Assembly (NCBI GenBank): GCA_016946835.1
Contig: JACVTC010000003.1
Location: 1,795,001-1,859,000, forward strand
Length of the DNA stretch: 64,000 bases
Direction of reading: 5' to 3'
Source of the DNA: Neocallimastix lanati (nom. inval.)
Lineage: Eukaryota > Neocallimastigomycota > Neocallimastigomycetes > Neocallimastigales > Neocallimastigaceae
A program made the position numbers and the translations under genes. Numbering within the stretch: the first letter of the stretch is position 1; each line of letters opens with the position of its first letter. Under the pieces are notes generated by a model. It had not been told where the DNA came from. It saw nothing but the letters and a program-made list of their open reading frames with translations, and did no database searches. Shown one piece after another: positions 41,030 to 57,894 of the stretch.

Positions 41030-42081
41030 TTATTTTTTCATTTTAGGGAATAATGGATCATTACTATTTTCATAAAATAGATAACATAAAATTGATTCAT
41101 TAATTGGATCATCAAATAGGTATACTAAACGTTTATCATCTTTTTTGGTATCTTTATTGTTGATAGAAAATAAAGGTGTATATAATTTATCTTTATAATC
41201 AATAGTTAGATCATAAACTGATGCTATAATATTTAATATATAATTTATGTTTTCATAAAAAGTTTCTGGTGATATTTTAATTTTTTTATTTTTAAATACA
41301 AAAGAATGTTTTTCATACCATGTATTTAAATCTTTCCAAAATTGTTCATCATTTTCTTCGTCAAATAAAAGACATACAAAAATTTTATATGAATAATCAT
41401 AAATGTAATGGGTTATATATCTATGAGGTATATCAGCATCACATCCTGGATAACTATTAGAAAATTGATAAATAGGATGAAAATTATAAGGTGAAAATTC
41501 CTTTATTTTAATATCATTCTTAAATGGTATAACTGATTTAAGAAAGGGTGATCCAAAATAGATAAAATGTTGATCTATAATATCTTTTGTGAAAATATTA
41601 TATATGTTATATAAATTATCTCGGTCTTTATCATTATTATTAACATTTTTATATTTTAAAAGAAAGTCACTTAAAATATTATAGTTTTTTGTTGAATTAA
41701 ATTCATTAATTCGTTCATTAGTAAAATCTATAGGATTACTTATACAATGATGCAATTTTTTTGCAATTGAACGAGGTATTTCCTTAAAATTATTCTTTTT
41801 TGGATTACAAATATATTTAAATAATATTAAAATTATTTTAAATAATTTGGTACTATAATGAATGTAGTTTATAAAAAATTTATGTATAAAACAGTTTTCT
41901 TTATAGTAAGTATTAATAATAATTGAAAATAATAACAATATATCTCTAATAGTAACTGTTTTATTTATTGATATTGTTGAATCTTTTTCAGTTTCACCAA
42001 TTTCAGATGGATCTTCAAGTTCACTATTTCCATGGTAAGATTCATCATCATTATCATGATAGGATTGTTCATCAAAATTAC

Positions 42082-42124
<43 letters not shown>

Positions 42125-45100
42125 ATTAATATTATTGTTATTATTACTACTGTATATTGAATTATTACTACTATTGTTTCTTATTTTCTTTTTTCTTCCT
42201 TTTTTATTAGGTTCGTTTTGCGTTTCACCTATGGAATTAAATAATTCGGAAACTTTTTCATACCATTCTATTTTATTTAATCGAAAATCATTCAGACATT
42301 TTAAAACCTCAGGATTACTAAATACTATTGGTTCATCTGTTTCACTAAAATAACTCACAGTAGATGATCTATCGGTCATTTCATTTAAATGATTGTATTT
42401 ATTATTATTATTTTCATTTCCATTATGATCAATATTATCATTTCTATCTTCAATCAGCATTTCTTCTTGACTATTAATTGGTATCAATGGAGTTTCTGGA
42501 ATTAAAAATTCATTACCAGATTTATTTATTTGAAGTTGATTATTTATCTTCTTTGATAATTCATTTGTATTTGAATCACCATTATCGTCTAGTATTTTCC
42601 CAGATCCATTTTTTGATTGTGATATCAAATTATTAGAATAACTTTGATTGTTATGTGATGATATTTGGGATATATTTTCGTCATTGTTATTACTACTATT
42701 TTTATTATTATTATTTTCTTTATTATTACTTTTAGTATTATTATTTTCACTATTATTATCATCATTATTATTTTCATTATTATCATTATTATTATTTTCA
42801 ATATTATTATTTTCAGTATTATTATTATTATTGTTAGTAATATTAGTAGTAACATTGGTATAATCATCATATACAAAGGAATTTAATATATTTAAAGATG
42901 ATTTATCATTAGTATTCAAATTTAAAATAAAACTATTAGCATTAACATTAATATTATCGCTAATACTTTTACTATCATTGTTATTATTTTTACAGATGTC
43001 ATTATTTTCATTATAATTATTATTTTTAATATTTATTGGAATATTTGTATTTTTATTATCATTGTTATTGTTGTTGTTATCGCTGTTATTACTGCTGTTA
43101 ATTGTATTTAGAATTTTTAATGAATTATAATTTTCATTAGTTTGATATAAGTTTAAATTAGATGATAAATAATTCCTTTTTTCATTTTGAATTATATTAT
43201 CTATATTATTTTTGTTATCTTTTGTTTTATCGTTAATAAATATAATTTCGTTTTCTATATCCTCATTATCTAATTCAGATATATCTGAATTAATAACCGA
43301 ATTTATTTCAGAGTATATAGAATTATCAGATAATGATAAATTCGACTTCATGTCAACATCTAAATCTAAATCTGAATTTAAATCTGAATCTGAATCTATC
43401 TCAATTACTTCAATAGCTTTTTTACCTTTTATATCTTTATCTTTCTTCTTATTATTAAACGAATCGTTCAATTCGTTATTGTTTCTATTTAATGTAGAAG
43501 TTGATTTCCTTTTTTTAAATAATTCAGTATCATTATTTGTATTGTTAATATGTTCAAATTTCCGTTTTGAAGAAGAAAAAAAACTTTTAAATTCATTTTC
43601 ATTGTTATCATAATCATTGTAATGATCAAATAATGTATCATCATTCTTATTTGAATAGTTATTTCCTGAGATGATTGACCCAATTGCAAATATTTTATTA
43701 TGAATTATTTTTTCTGATAAATCTGAATTTAAATTATCATTATTGCTATCATTATTATTACTATTTCTATTATTGATATAACTGTTGTTATCATTGTTGA
43801 TATTATGATCATCAAAATCTAATTTATTTATTAATGAGTTATTGAGAATACTTTTGATTGAATCCTGACTAATATTAGAGTTTTTGGTATATAATGCTGC
43901 ATTATTATCCTTTATATTGTGCATAATTTCTTTTTTATTAATAAATTTTGTAATATCATAATCATCACCAATATTTTCTGTTAATTTATTAGCATCAAAT
44001 GAATATTCTATATATTCATTATTATCTGATAAACTAATAATTAAATCATTATTAGAAGTATTTTTAATTAGGCTCTCTTTATGAAATACTTTTAAAAGCA
44101 TTTGCTTTACTAATTCGTGATTTACACTTTCGTTATCAGAAGTGGAGGCATCAGGTTTTTTTAAAAGATTTAAATTATCTAATGCTTTAAGAATACAATC
44201 TATACTATTATCAATTGCAATTTTTATTCGATTGTACAATAATTTATTTAAAATCATTTTATCAGTATTTAATTGTTGAATTTTATCAACTGCAAAATTT
44301 AATTTATTTTCAATGTCATCAAAATCATTTTTTAATTTTTCATTTGTTTCCTTATCTACATTTAATTTATAATTATCTACATTAATTATTTCACTATTTG
44401 TTTTTGAAATAGGTTCTTCATCATTACTCTTCATTATTCTAACTATATCTTTAATTTTATCTGAAATTTTATAATTTAAATCATCACTTTTTGATTCATC
44501 ATTACTAGTTTCATCATTACTTTGTTTATCTTCTAAACCAAATTTTTTTAAAAATTTTCGTACATTACTTAAATTTTTTTGTGCACCTCTTATTTTTTCT
44601 ATATTTTCATCTATTAAGAATAATTAACATATATATTAATATAATTAATAACATATATTTAGCATTCAAAAATACATCATAAAATAAAATAAAATAAAAT
44701 AAAATAAAATAAAATAAAATAAATAAATAAAAAAAAAAAAAAAAAAAAAAAAAAATTATTATTATAAATATATATTTAATGTCATAAAAACATACGTTTA
44801 CCATTTGTATTTTCATTAATTATTATATCTTTTAGACGATGTGAATTTTTATAATTCATATTTAAAGAATTTCTATTTGGAAATATATTATTTTGACTTT
44901 GTAGCTTATAATGAACATTTGATGATGATTTTAAATAACTATTACTTATATCAATATTTACATCATTTTTTGAATAATACTTTTTATCGTTATTAATTTG
45001 CTCATTTCTAATCATTTCTTCATCATCATTCGATATATCATTCGATATATCTGATAAAGGAGTTAATAGATTGCTATTATTATTAGTTGATATATTAATA

Positions 45101-46743
45101 CTACTACTATTATTGTTAATATTATCAAAATTACTGTTATTATTAATATTATTAATATTAATATTAATATTATTATTATTATTATTATTATTATTTATTT
45201 CTGAATATGAAGGGGTTGTATATGAATTATTAGATAGTATATAATTATTTAGTATATTTGGTGAATTTAATGGTGTGTCAAAATTATTTAAAGTGTTTGT
45301 TATTGATTCAGTGTTTTTTTTTAAGAAATCATAATCAACAACAGAATGATTATTAATATTAATATCAGTTTCCTGATTTTTATTATTTTCACTGAAGTTA
45401 TAATTTCCAGGATAATAACTTTTTTTGCTATTTAAATTATTGGCATCCTCATCATTATCATTTAATTCAAAAAAATTTAAAAGATTTAATTGTTGGGTAT
45501 CTAATGCTGATGAAGCACCTTCATTATTATTATTTTTTGTATTGTTACTACTATCCTTTTTGTTATTATTTTTAATGCTTTTATTATCTTTATTTTTATT
45601 ACTACTTTTTTTTCTTGAATATTTATTATTATTATTAATGCTATTATTTACTGTTATATCAAATGCGTCATTATAAAAAATTCCTTTATTTCGTTTATTC
45701 ATTAATTTAGTATCTTTAATTGATTCATTTATAATATTAGAATTTTTATCTTCCTTATTATTTAAATTTTTCAGATTATTAATTTTATTTATTTTTTTTC
45801 TATTTCTCAATTTTGAATTATTTCTGGTGTTATAACTTTTTCTAAATGTATTTTCTGATTTTAATTCATCGAAAATAATATTATCGTTCAATTTTTCGTT
45901 TTCGTTTTCGTTTTCGAGTTCATTATCATTTTCATTATCATTTTCATTTTCATTATCATTTTCATTTTCATTATCATTTTCATTATCATTTTCATTTTCA
46001 TTATCATTTTCATTATCATTTTCATTTCCATTATCATTTTCATTATCATTTTCAATTTCTTTTTTATTTTTATTTTCATTTTCAAAATCACTAGAATCGG
46101 TATTATTTTGATTATTAATATTGGAATCCAATCTATATATTCGATACTTTTTTAATTTTTTTTTTAAATTATATATAATTTTATATGTTGTTTCATCACA
46201 AATTGTGTCATCTTCTAGAAAATTATAATCTGTTTTAATAATAGGTGATTTTAATTCAGAAGGTTTTTTTTTCCTTAATTTATAACTTTTCCTGTGTGTA
46301 ATTAACCAAGAATAATCAAGAATTTCATCTGTACGAAAATTTTTTTTTCTGAAACTGATAATATCTTCATAGTCAAACCCTATGCTAAAAAAAAAGCAAA
46401 GATTGTTATCATTAATATCATGTAAATTAAGACTTTTAAAATAATTCGTTTTGAAACCATGATATTTCTTTTTAGCTCGAAAATATATACCATGCAATAC
46501 TTTATAATGTAATGATTTATTCTTTATTTCCTTATTTTCATTAATGTATTTGAATAAAATATCCAAATTTTTCACTATAAAAAAAAAATTACAGTTTTTT
46601 TCTTTTAAATTTTTATGTTCTACTAACTCTTTAGATTCTAAGTATGTATACCAATTATTTATACATTTTTCAATATTATTTAAAGATATCTTTTTACCTT
46701 TTAAAAATTCCCAAATTTCAGCTTTTGTAATTTTTTTACTCAT
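41030..46743 (-). CDS. Large Asn-rich protein of unknown function
   Basis: Two exons on the minus strand, 46743-44796 (donor GTATGT; GTAAAC at 44801 would also keep phase) and 44610-41030, giving about 1,842 residues. The N-terminal 200 residues are ordered-looking and Lys-rich (MSKKITKAEIWEFLKGKK, SLHYKVLHGIYFRAKKKYHG, LDYSWLITHRKSYKLRKK). The middle is Asn/Asp/Ser-rich with an (NENDNEND)-type tract coded at 45900-46060. The last 350 residues look folded again (NLYNIYNIFTKDIIDQHFIY, ADIPHRYITHYIYDYSYKIF, ISPETFYENINYILNIIASV, ending LFPKMKK). I recognise no domain. The short hydrophobic frames on the other strand are shadows of the Asn codons. That it is one gene rests on the shared phase and composition across the intron. 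Confidence 0.75.
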
Positions 46744-46811
46744 ATTTATTATTTTAGTAATTTTGAATACAAATATGATTTTGAAGGTTCTAATTATATT
46801 TTAAAAAATAA

Positions 46812-46848
<37 letters not shown>

Positions 46849-47429
46849 CCTTTTTTCGTATTTACGCTAAAAAAAAAAATAATGAAGCACTTATTTATTC
46901 TTGCTATATATTATTCATTATTTCAAATAAATAATGATTCTATAAATATCCTTCATTATTATCTTCTCTAATTGCTTTTAATAAAATATCTACTCAATAA
47001 TATAAATTTTTTGAATTTCTTTTATTAATATGGAAAAAAAAAACCATATATATAATATATTAAAATATATATATTTAAAAAAATTTAATAAATTATTTAA
47101 TTCTACCTCAGAGAAATAAAATGGAAAAAAAAATTACAAATTTAAAAAAATTAGTAAATATTACTATTTAATATTTTCAATAACGAATAACGACAAAAAA
47201 AAAAAAAAAAAAATTAATTAATAATATGTATTTAATTATATTATAATATAAGTTTTGAAATATATTAAATTTACATTGTATACATTTAATAACTACTTAT
47301 TTATATTGGACTTTTTTATTTTAATTAAATTTATTATTAAGTATTTTTAAAATCTTATATAATCTTCACATCATAAATTATATTCGTAAAAACTAAAAAT
47401 ATAATATATATAATATTAAATATATGTTT

Positions 47430-47462
<33 letters not shown>

Positions 47463-48123
47463 CTTTCGTTTTTTCTTTTCTTTTTATATTGTATATATTT
47501 TTAATATTTTGTATTTTTATTTTTATTTTTATTTTTTTTATATTTATTTATCTGTTTTTATTTTATATACATATTTTTTTTTTTTATTTTTTTTTTTATT
47601 TTTTATTTTATATTTTTTTAATTTTTATTTTTTTAATTTTTTAAATTTTTATTTTTTAATTTTTTAATTTTTATTTTATATTTTTTATTTTTTAATTTTT
47701 AATTTTTAATTTTTAATTTTTAATTTTTATTTTTTAATTTTTAATTTTTAATTTTTATTATTATTTATTATACTTTTTAACAAATTAATATTAAAAAACT
47801 TATTCTTGAATTCTTTTTTTAATTAGATTTTGAATTTTTTATATTATAATTTATTAATATTTTTTATGCTAAAAAATTATTATTTAAAGTGCCATTTTTA
47901 ATATATATTTTATATATTAAAAATTTTACAATTATAAAATAAATAACATTAAAATAACATTTTTTCTCCTATTTTATAAGAGTATAAAATTTATATGGTA
48001 TTTGTTATTAATAAAAAAAAAAGATCTTTTTTCTTTTTATTGTTTTACAATGAATATTAATTATATATATTAATAAATATGAATGAACGATATTCCTCTT
48101 TGATGATTATATAAATAATAAAT
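46744..48123. other. AT-rich intergenic DNA with T-tracts
   Basis: T-tracts at 46818-46848 and 47431-47459, and a long ATTTTT-type degenerate array at 47600-47758. Nothing gene-like. Confidence 0.65.
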
Positions 48124-50639
<2,516 letters not shown>

Positions 50640-50979
50640 TCTAAATATTAATTATATTATATATTTTATAATATATATATATTTTAAGAGAAAAGTAGAT
50701 GTTAAAATTTTATTTTTAATTATATTTTAAATTTTAAAATTAATATAAATATTTCATAAATTTATTCGAAAAAAATATTATTTTATACTAATTTCACTTT
50801 GATGTATTTATCATTTTTTAAAACTTTTTTTTTCTTATAGTTACAATTATTTCTAATATTTATTTTATGAAAATTAAAGAAAATTTATAATATATAATAA
50901 AGTATTATAAAATATTTTTACTTTTATTATTATATTAATGAAGAAATGAAGAAAATGCAAATTCTTTTTCAAAATATTA

Positions 50980-51013
<34 letters not shown>

Positions 51014-52413
51014 TTTTAATTATTTTTTTTAAATAAAAAAAAAAAAAATAAAATAAAATAACTATCTTATAATAATTAAATATGTAATAAGAAGTAATTA
51101 GATATTCTTTATTCTTTATTATTAAATTTTATAAAATTTTACATTAATATTTATTAAATTTTAATTAAAATTTTATATTATTATTTATTTTATAAAATAT
51201 TATTATTGTTATATTTATTATTTATTTATTTAAAATAAAAGAGATAATATATATAATTAAAAAACAATTTTTTATGATATTTCTTATTCTAATTATTTAA
51301 AAATCATTTTATGTTTAAATATATTATATTTATATAAATTATATATTTTATTAATAAATATAATAGTAAAAATTTAGTATAAAACAAAAATTATATCTTG
51401 TTATTTAATAATATATAGGTTAGTTTATAATGTAATATAAGAAATTGTATTAATATTATATAACACTATATTTATCAAAATACCCTTGGAATATAACATA
51501 CCAAACTTTCAAAAGAATAAGTGATTTATTTTCAAGAATAAGAGATTTTATTTTATATTATCCTTTATTTATTTAGAAAAGTTACGAATAATAAATTATT
51601 CAGAAATATTAAATTTTTTATTTATGGATTTATGGTAATTAATTAATTCAAAATTAAATAATAAAATGAAGAGATATTTAAATCGCATTAAAAGAAGAAG
51701 AATAATCTGAATTGCCGTATAAATAATTCAACTTACAAAAAATTCAAAAAAAGAAAATAAATAAATAAATAAATAAACAAACAAACAAACAAAACAAAAA
51801 AAAAAAAAAATATTATTTAAAAATATTTCAATATTATAAAAAATCAAAATTAAAATCCGCATGAAATGTGAAATTGCAGTTTTATTTATTAATCAATTTA
51901 TTGATATATATGAAGTAAAACAATATTGATAAATGGAATGAAATTACAATCATATATCTGTGAATTTAATGTATATAAAATAAAAAAATATTGAAAAATG
52001 AAATAAATTAAATATTAATAAATGAAATAAATACCAATTATTTATTTATATGAATTTAATTATGCATATAATGTAATAAAATATGATAAATGAAATTCCA
52101 ATCAACTATTTTGATTTTATTATTTATTTATTAAATTATTATTATTATTAAAATATAATTAATAATTGAAATAAGAAATTCCAATCAACTATTTTGATTT
52201 TATTATTTATTTATTAAATTATTATTGTTATTAAAATGAAATTAATAATTGAAATAATAATTAAATGTGTAATTAAATTTTAGATTTTAATAATTGAAAG
52301 ATTTTATTAATTTTTTATAGATTCGTAAAATGAATTTTATGTTTTAAAATTATAATCTTATATTTTAAAGTTTTATTCAAAAATATATAACATTTTTTAT
52401 ATTGATATTATTC

Positions 52414-52453
<40 letters not shown>

Positions 52454-52880
52454 TTTAATTTATATTAATTTAATTAAATTAAATTTTAAATTTAATTAAT
52501 AATTTAAAAAATTTATTTATAATTGTTGAAATTAATGATATAAATTAATATTAATCAAGTCAAAAGGTAAATATAAATTTATAATTTATATAGTATAGAA
52601 TAAAATTTTAAAGGTATAAATTTATATATAAGAAATAGTAACATTTTATTAAAACAATGATATTTATGAATAGATAATAATTTAAATAATAAAACTACTT
52701 TATAATAGAAAGGTAATAATATAATTAATATATATACATTTTCTTAATTTTGAATAACCAATTTATTATAATATAATATAGTTTGATAAATAAAAAAAAA
52801 AATAATAATCATTTCTGTTTTATTAATTATAAATTATTGTATACTAAATATAAATTAAAGACCAAGTAGCATTATACCCA
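50640..52880. other. Divergent intergenic region between RPT5 and the BET gene
   Basis: 2.2 kb of A/T sequence that must hold both promoters, but no specific site can be called. It contains a T-tract (50998-51017) and an 83-bp tandem duplication (52092-52257). Confidence 0.6.
52092..52257 (+). repeat. 83-bp tandem duplication upstream of the BET gene
   Basis: Positions 52092-52174 and 52175-52257 are nearly identical (core CCAATCAACTATTTTGATTT), with only about three differences. It lies about 620 bp before the BET start codon. Confidence 0.85.
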
Positions 52881-55800
52881 ATGAGTTCTAATGTAATAAT
52901 TAATTTTAAAATTAGTAAAATTTATTATATAATATCTTAAGATGAAAGAAAGAAATTATGAATCTTTATATTTATTTATCTATTAATTTATTTTATCTGT
53001 TAATTTATTTGTAAAGATAAATGAAACGGCTGATTTTATAAAAAAGTCACCAAGTATATTACGAGATCAAATAAAATACTGTAATACCATGCTCAAGGCC
53101 TTACGACGTCATCCTGATTCTGGTCCTTTTCTTGATCCTGTTGATCCTGTAGCACTAAATGTGCCTGATTATTATGATATTATTAAACATCCTATGGATT
53201 TAACAACCTTACAAACGAATTTAAACTCCGGAAAATACGCCGATAATCCAGATTTATTTATAAATGATACAAGATTAATTTTTTCAAATTGCTATACATA
53301 TAATGGAATAAACTCTCAAATTTCAGAAATGGCAAAAGCTTTAGAAAAAGTATTTGATAATATGTTGAAAAAAATGCCTAAAGAGGTATAATACAAAAAT
53401 TATATAAATATATTAAAATTATAAATAAATATTTTATTCAATATTATGTTTTAATTATAATTATAAGGGCGACCATTCATCTTATGGATCAAAATCAAAA
53501 ATTAATCATTCAAGTACATCAAAAAAGCACCCTAAAAAAGTTATATTAAAAGGAGAATTAAAATTTTGTAAAGAAACTATAAATGAAATGTTAAAAAAAA
53601 AATATACAAATATTAATATTCCGTTTCTCGAACCGGTTGATCCCATAGCATTAGGTGTTCCCGATTATTATAATGTTATTACCAATCCTATGGATTTATC
53701 AACATTAAGAAAAAAATTAGAAAGTGGTGAATATGAAACAGCTGATCAATTTGAACATGATTGTCGACTTATTTTCTCTAATTGTTATACATATAACCAT
53801 CCAGATTCGGAAGTATATAAAATGGGTCAGAGTCTTGAAGAAGTATTTAATAATAAATGGAAGCATAGACCAATAACAAAAGATTCATCATCAGGTAATT
53901 TTTATATATTTTTTAAATTTATATGTATATATATTAAATATATATATATATATACCTTTTATTTATGTATTTATTTGATTAAAAAACAATTATAATACTT
54001 AAACTTATTTCACAAAATTTATAAAATTTAATTTAATATAAAATAATTATTTCACAAAGATAAAAAACAAAATAAGAAAAAAGATAACAAGTATACAAGT
54101 TCAGCTAATGTATCAACTCCATCAATTAATCATCAAGTGATAGAGCATTCTCCATTGCGTCAAGCATCAACGATAAAGATTGAAACAAATGAGTATTCAT
54201 CAGAATCAGATTCTTCAGATGTTTCAGATAAGGAAGAAAATAAAGAAACTGAAAATATTGAACAAATTACTAATAATGGTATGAAAGATGAAGAAGAAGA
54301 AGAAGAAGAAGACGAAGAAGAAGAATATGAAGAATATAATGAATATGAAGAAGATGATGTTGATGATGAAGAAGAGGATAAAAATGCTGGTAAAATAAAA
54401 ATAGTATAATTAAATATCATTTTTAAATATATTTTTTTATTAATTTAAAATGAAGAAAAAATTTCCGTAATATCAAAATAATAAAAATATTTAATAAATC
54501 GATAATATTTCATTGATTCTTATAATTTATAATAAAATACAGAAAATTTAAAACGAGAAATAAATCAACTTCAAAAAACTCTACAAATTTGTACTGAGAG
54601 ATTATCATTATTATTAGAGAAAAAAGCTCAAGCAGTTGCAAGAAAAGCTAAAAAAGAAAAAAAAATAAAATTATCTGGAAAATCAAGTAAAACGACAAAA
54701 CAAAAGATACCAAAATTGAAAGCTACGAAAATAACAAAACCATTAAAAATGGTGAAATCGGCAAAATCATTAAAAGAAATAGAGAAGAACTTTAACGAAG
54801 AAGGTGAAAAAGAAGACACGATTAATTCTACAAATAAAATTCAATCACCAAAAAAAGGAGATTTAAAGCCAAAACAATCAAAGCATTTAAAAAATAAGTT
54901 AAAGAGAAAAAGTGAGAATGAAGATAGCGACTCTGAACTTGATAAAATAACTGAAATAACAATGGAACAGAAGAAAGAATTAAGTGAAAGTATAAATAAA
55001 TTACCTCCAGAAAAATTGGGTGAAGTAATTCAAATTATACAAGAGTCTATGTCACTGGTATGGTTATAATATTATTTAAAAAATTATTATATTTAAAATT
55101 AACAAAATTACTATAATAATTAATTGTAATATTAATTGATTTATAAAGGAAACTGGACAAGAAGAAATTGAATTAGATATTGATTCATTTGATCCATCAA
55201 CACTTTATAGACTGTATCGTATTGTTGTAGAGAATAAACCAGATATTCCTCTTTCTAAAAGAAGAAAAATTCAAAAAGAATATTCGAAACAGCATAAAAG
55301 TAAGCAAAATGTAAAACAATAAAAGTTTAATAATATATATAATAATGTTATTATATAATTAATTAAATATAATTATTAGTAGTATCAAATTCAAATATGG
55401 ATGAAGTATCCTCAAGTAGTTCAATATCTGATACGGATTCGGATGATGCAGGTAGCAAAATAATTTTCATAATAGATTTTTATAATTATATAATTATATA
55501 TTTTAATTATTAAACATAAAAATTGAAACTATTTTATATAATACTATATATATATTATATATATATATAATTTTTTATAATATTATATATATTTTTTTAA
55601 ATATAATAATATTATTATTTTTTAATTTCATTCAATTTTGTTTTGATCATATTTTCACGTATTTTCATACTGTAAATTCTAAATATAAAATAATATGAAT
55701 ATTAATATTAATAACTAACAAAAAAAAAAAAATATTTTGCAAAAATTAAAAAAAAGTTGATAAAAAGAAGGTAAATTACTTTGATATATATTAATAATTA

Positions 55801-57006
55801 TAAATTTAAATTTATATATTAAATAATTTTTTTCCTTTTTTTTTTTTTTTTTTTTTGTATTTTTTGTTTTTTAACTAATTTTAAAATTTGAAATTGATAA
55901 TAGAAAATAATCAGTGAACTCCAAATAAAAAGTGATAATAAAGATGTAAAAATAAAGTCACACCGTGGATCTAGAAAAATAAGTGATCATCCAAAGAAAG
56001 AAAATTCTGAATCATCAAAAGAGGAAATAAAAATTTCTTCAAATAATAAACCAAGTAAATATATAATAATAATAATAATTTATTATATTATATTATATTA
56101 TATTATTTATTTATTTATTATTAGTATTATTATTTTATTTAATTAATTATTAATTTTTATTAATATTTTAAAATATGGTAGATACTCCATCAATAAGAAA
56201 TCAACAAAAATCATCAAGTGTAAATGAAACGTCTTCATTAAATAAAACAAATAATATAAATAAAATAAATTCTTCAAACAATATAGAAGATAATAAAAAT
56301 CAATCTCAATTTGAGAATTCTTCATCAAAAATAGAAGATATTAGTGAATATATTGATAATTATGTTGCTGCTGCGAAGGTAAATATATTTATAAAAAATA
56401 TAAATAAAAAGATAATTTATTAATAATATAGTAAATTAATATTTTGTAAAATTATTAATTTTCATGAAGAATGATAAAAAACAAAAAGAAATTGAAGTAT
56501 CACAGAGAGAACGAAGTCATGATTGGAGAAAAAGGTAAATACATAGATGAATAATTTTAAATTTTTAGTTAATTCTACTAAAATTAATTTTTTTTTTTTT
56601 TTATTTTTTTATTTTTTTAAATTTTATGTATATATATTGAAATAAAATGTAGTAAATTGAATGAACTCCACTCATGGAATGAAAAAGATTTAAAAGTAAC
56701 ATCTGAAATGGAAGAAAAAAGAAAAAAATATATTGAAAGTCTGAATGAACCGATGGTATGGAACATAAATATTTACACATATATATATATTATTATAATT
56801 ATTAAGTAATAATATTATTATTTAATTTTAATTAATAATAATAGGATGAAAAAATGAAATGGGAACATAATAAAACATTAATGCAAAACTTCTGTAGAGA
56901 AAGTGATCAATTTTCATTAGACAATCCAGGAAGAATAAGAACTCAACTTGATAAGATAAAAAATTCAAATTTAGACATTTTTCCTTGGATGGATACAGTA
57001 GAATAA
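52881..57006 (+). CDS. BET-family double bromodomain protein (Bdf1/BRD4-like)
   Basis: Nuclear reader of acetylated histones that couples acetylation to transcription. Thirteen exons: 52881-52892, 53017-53385, 53468-53894, 54060-54389, 54543-55057, 55149-55299, 55380-55451, 55757-55770, 55904-56054, 56182-56378, 56470-56534, 56653-56755 and 56845-57006, total 855 residues, every junction in phase. Bromodomain 1 (about 25-125) has PFLDPVDPVALNVPDYYDII and the acetyl-lysine Asn in NCYTYN. Bromodomain 2 (about 168-265) has FLEPVDPIALGVPDYYNV and NCYTYN. Then come an acidic block, a Lys-rich coiled coil (LKREINQLQKTLQICTERL), and the extra-terminal NET domain (about 516-600: INKLPPEKLGEVIQII, ELDIDSFDPSTLYRLYRIV). 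The C-terminal tail includes WNEKDLKVTSEMEEKRKK. Exon 1 (MSSN) and the 14-nt exon 8 are the least certain joins. Confidence 0.92.
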
Positions 57007-57894
57007 TTTTTAAAAATAATAATAATCTTAAAAATAATAATAACAAGACATTAATTTATTATTTTATTGAATATATATCAATAAAATTATTATTAATTTA
57101 ATATTACAATTATTATAAATAATTTTAAATCATATAATACAATTATTTTTATTATATCTTTATTGTTCGATAACTCTTTTGTGTTTAAATATTTATTCTT
57201 ATTTATAGAATTAAAGATTCTCTGAAAAATAGTTTTTTTAATGTATTTAATAAAAATTTTTTGAATATTTTTATTATTTTATTTAAAATTTTAAATAAAA
57301 AATAAATTATTTTTAAGGATACTAATCCAATAGTTTTTTAGAAGAAAATTTTGTATTTTTTTATTAAATATAAAAATGAAAATAAAAATATTAAAATATA
57401 ATTAAAAGTAATTATATAAGTAAAAAAAAAATTTGCTAATAATTCTATTCTAATGAAATAAGGTTATTCAAATTAAATGGAAATCACATGATTTAAATTA
57501 TAAATTACGAATAATTAATCATTAAAAAAAAATCAAAAAAATTCTTAATTTAATAATATAAATTTACTATATTTATCAAAAATAATAAGATATAGATATA
57601 ATAAAGTGATATTTAGAATTTTATAAAATAGCGAAGAAGTTATAATAAAAAAAAATATTGTGTTTTTATTTATTTTATATATAAATAAGTAAGTAATTAT
57701 ATTTATTTATGTATTATATGCAATCTAAAATCATAATTAGATTTCGAAATTTGTATTAGTATAAAATGAAATAATATGTATTAAAATAGTAATAGTAATA
57801 GTAATAATAGTAAGAGAAAGAGTAATTACAATTTTTGTTTTAATTTTTATGGAAATAATATATATATATTTATTATTATTATATTATGTATAAG
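57007..57894. other. AT-rich spacer; should contain the HP1 first exon
   Basis: An upstream coding exon of the HP1 gene is expected here, because its first visible exon has no Met in frame. I could not identify that exon. ATGs at 57774, 57786 and 57859 all hit stops or lack a usable donor. Confidence 0.5.

Noticed and set aside
42625-42886. Hydrophobic small frames on both strands
   Set aside because: Shadows of AAT-rich codons in the Asn-rich gene, not small membrane proteins.
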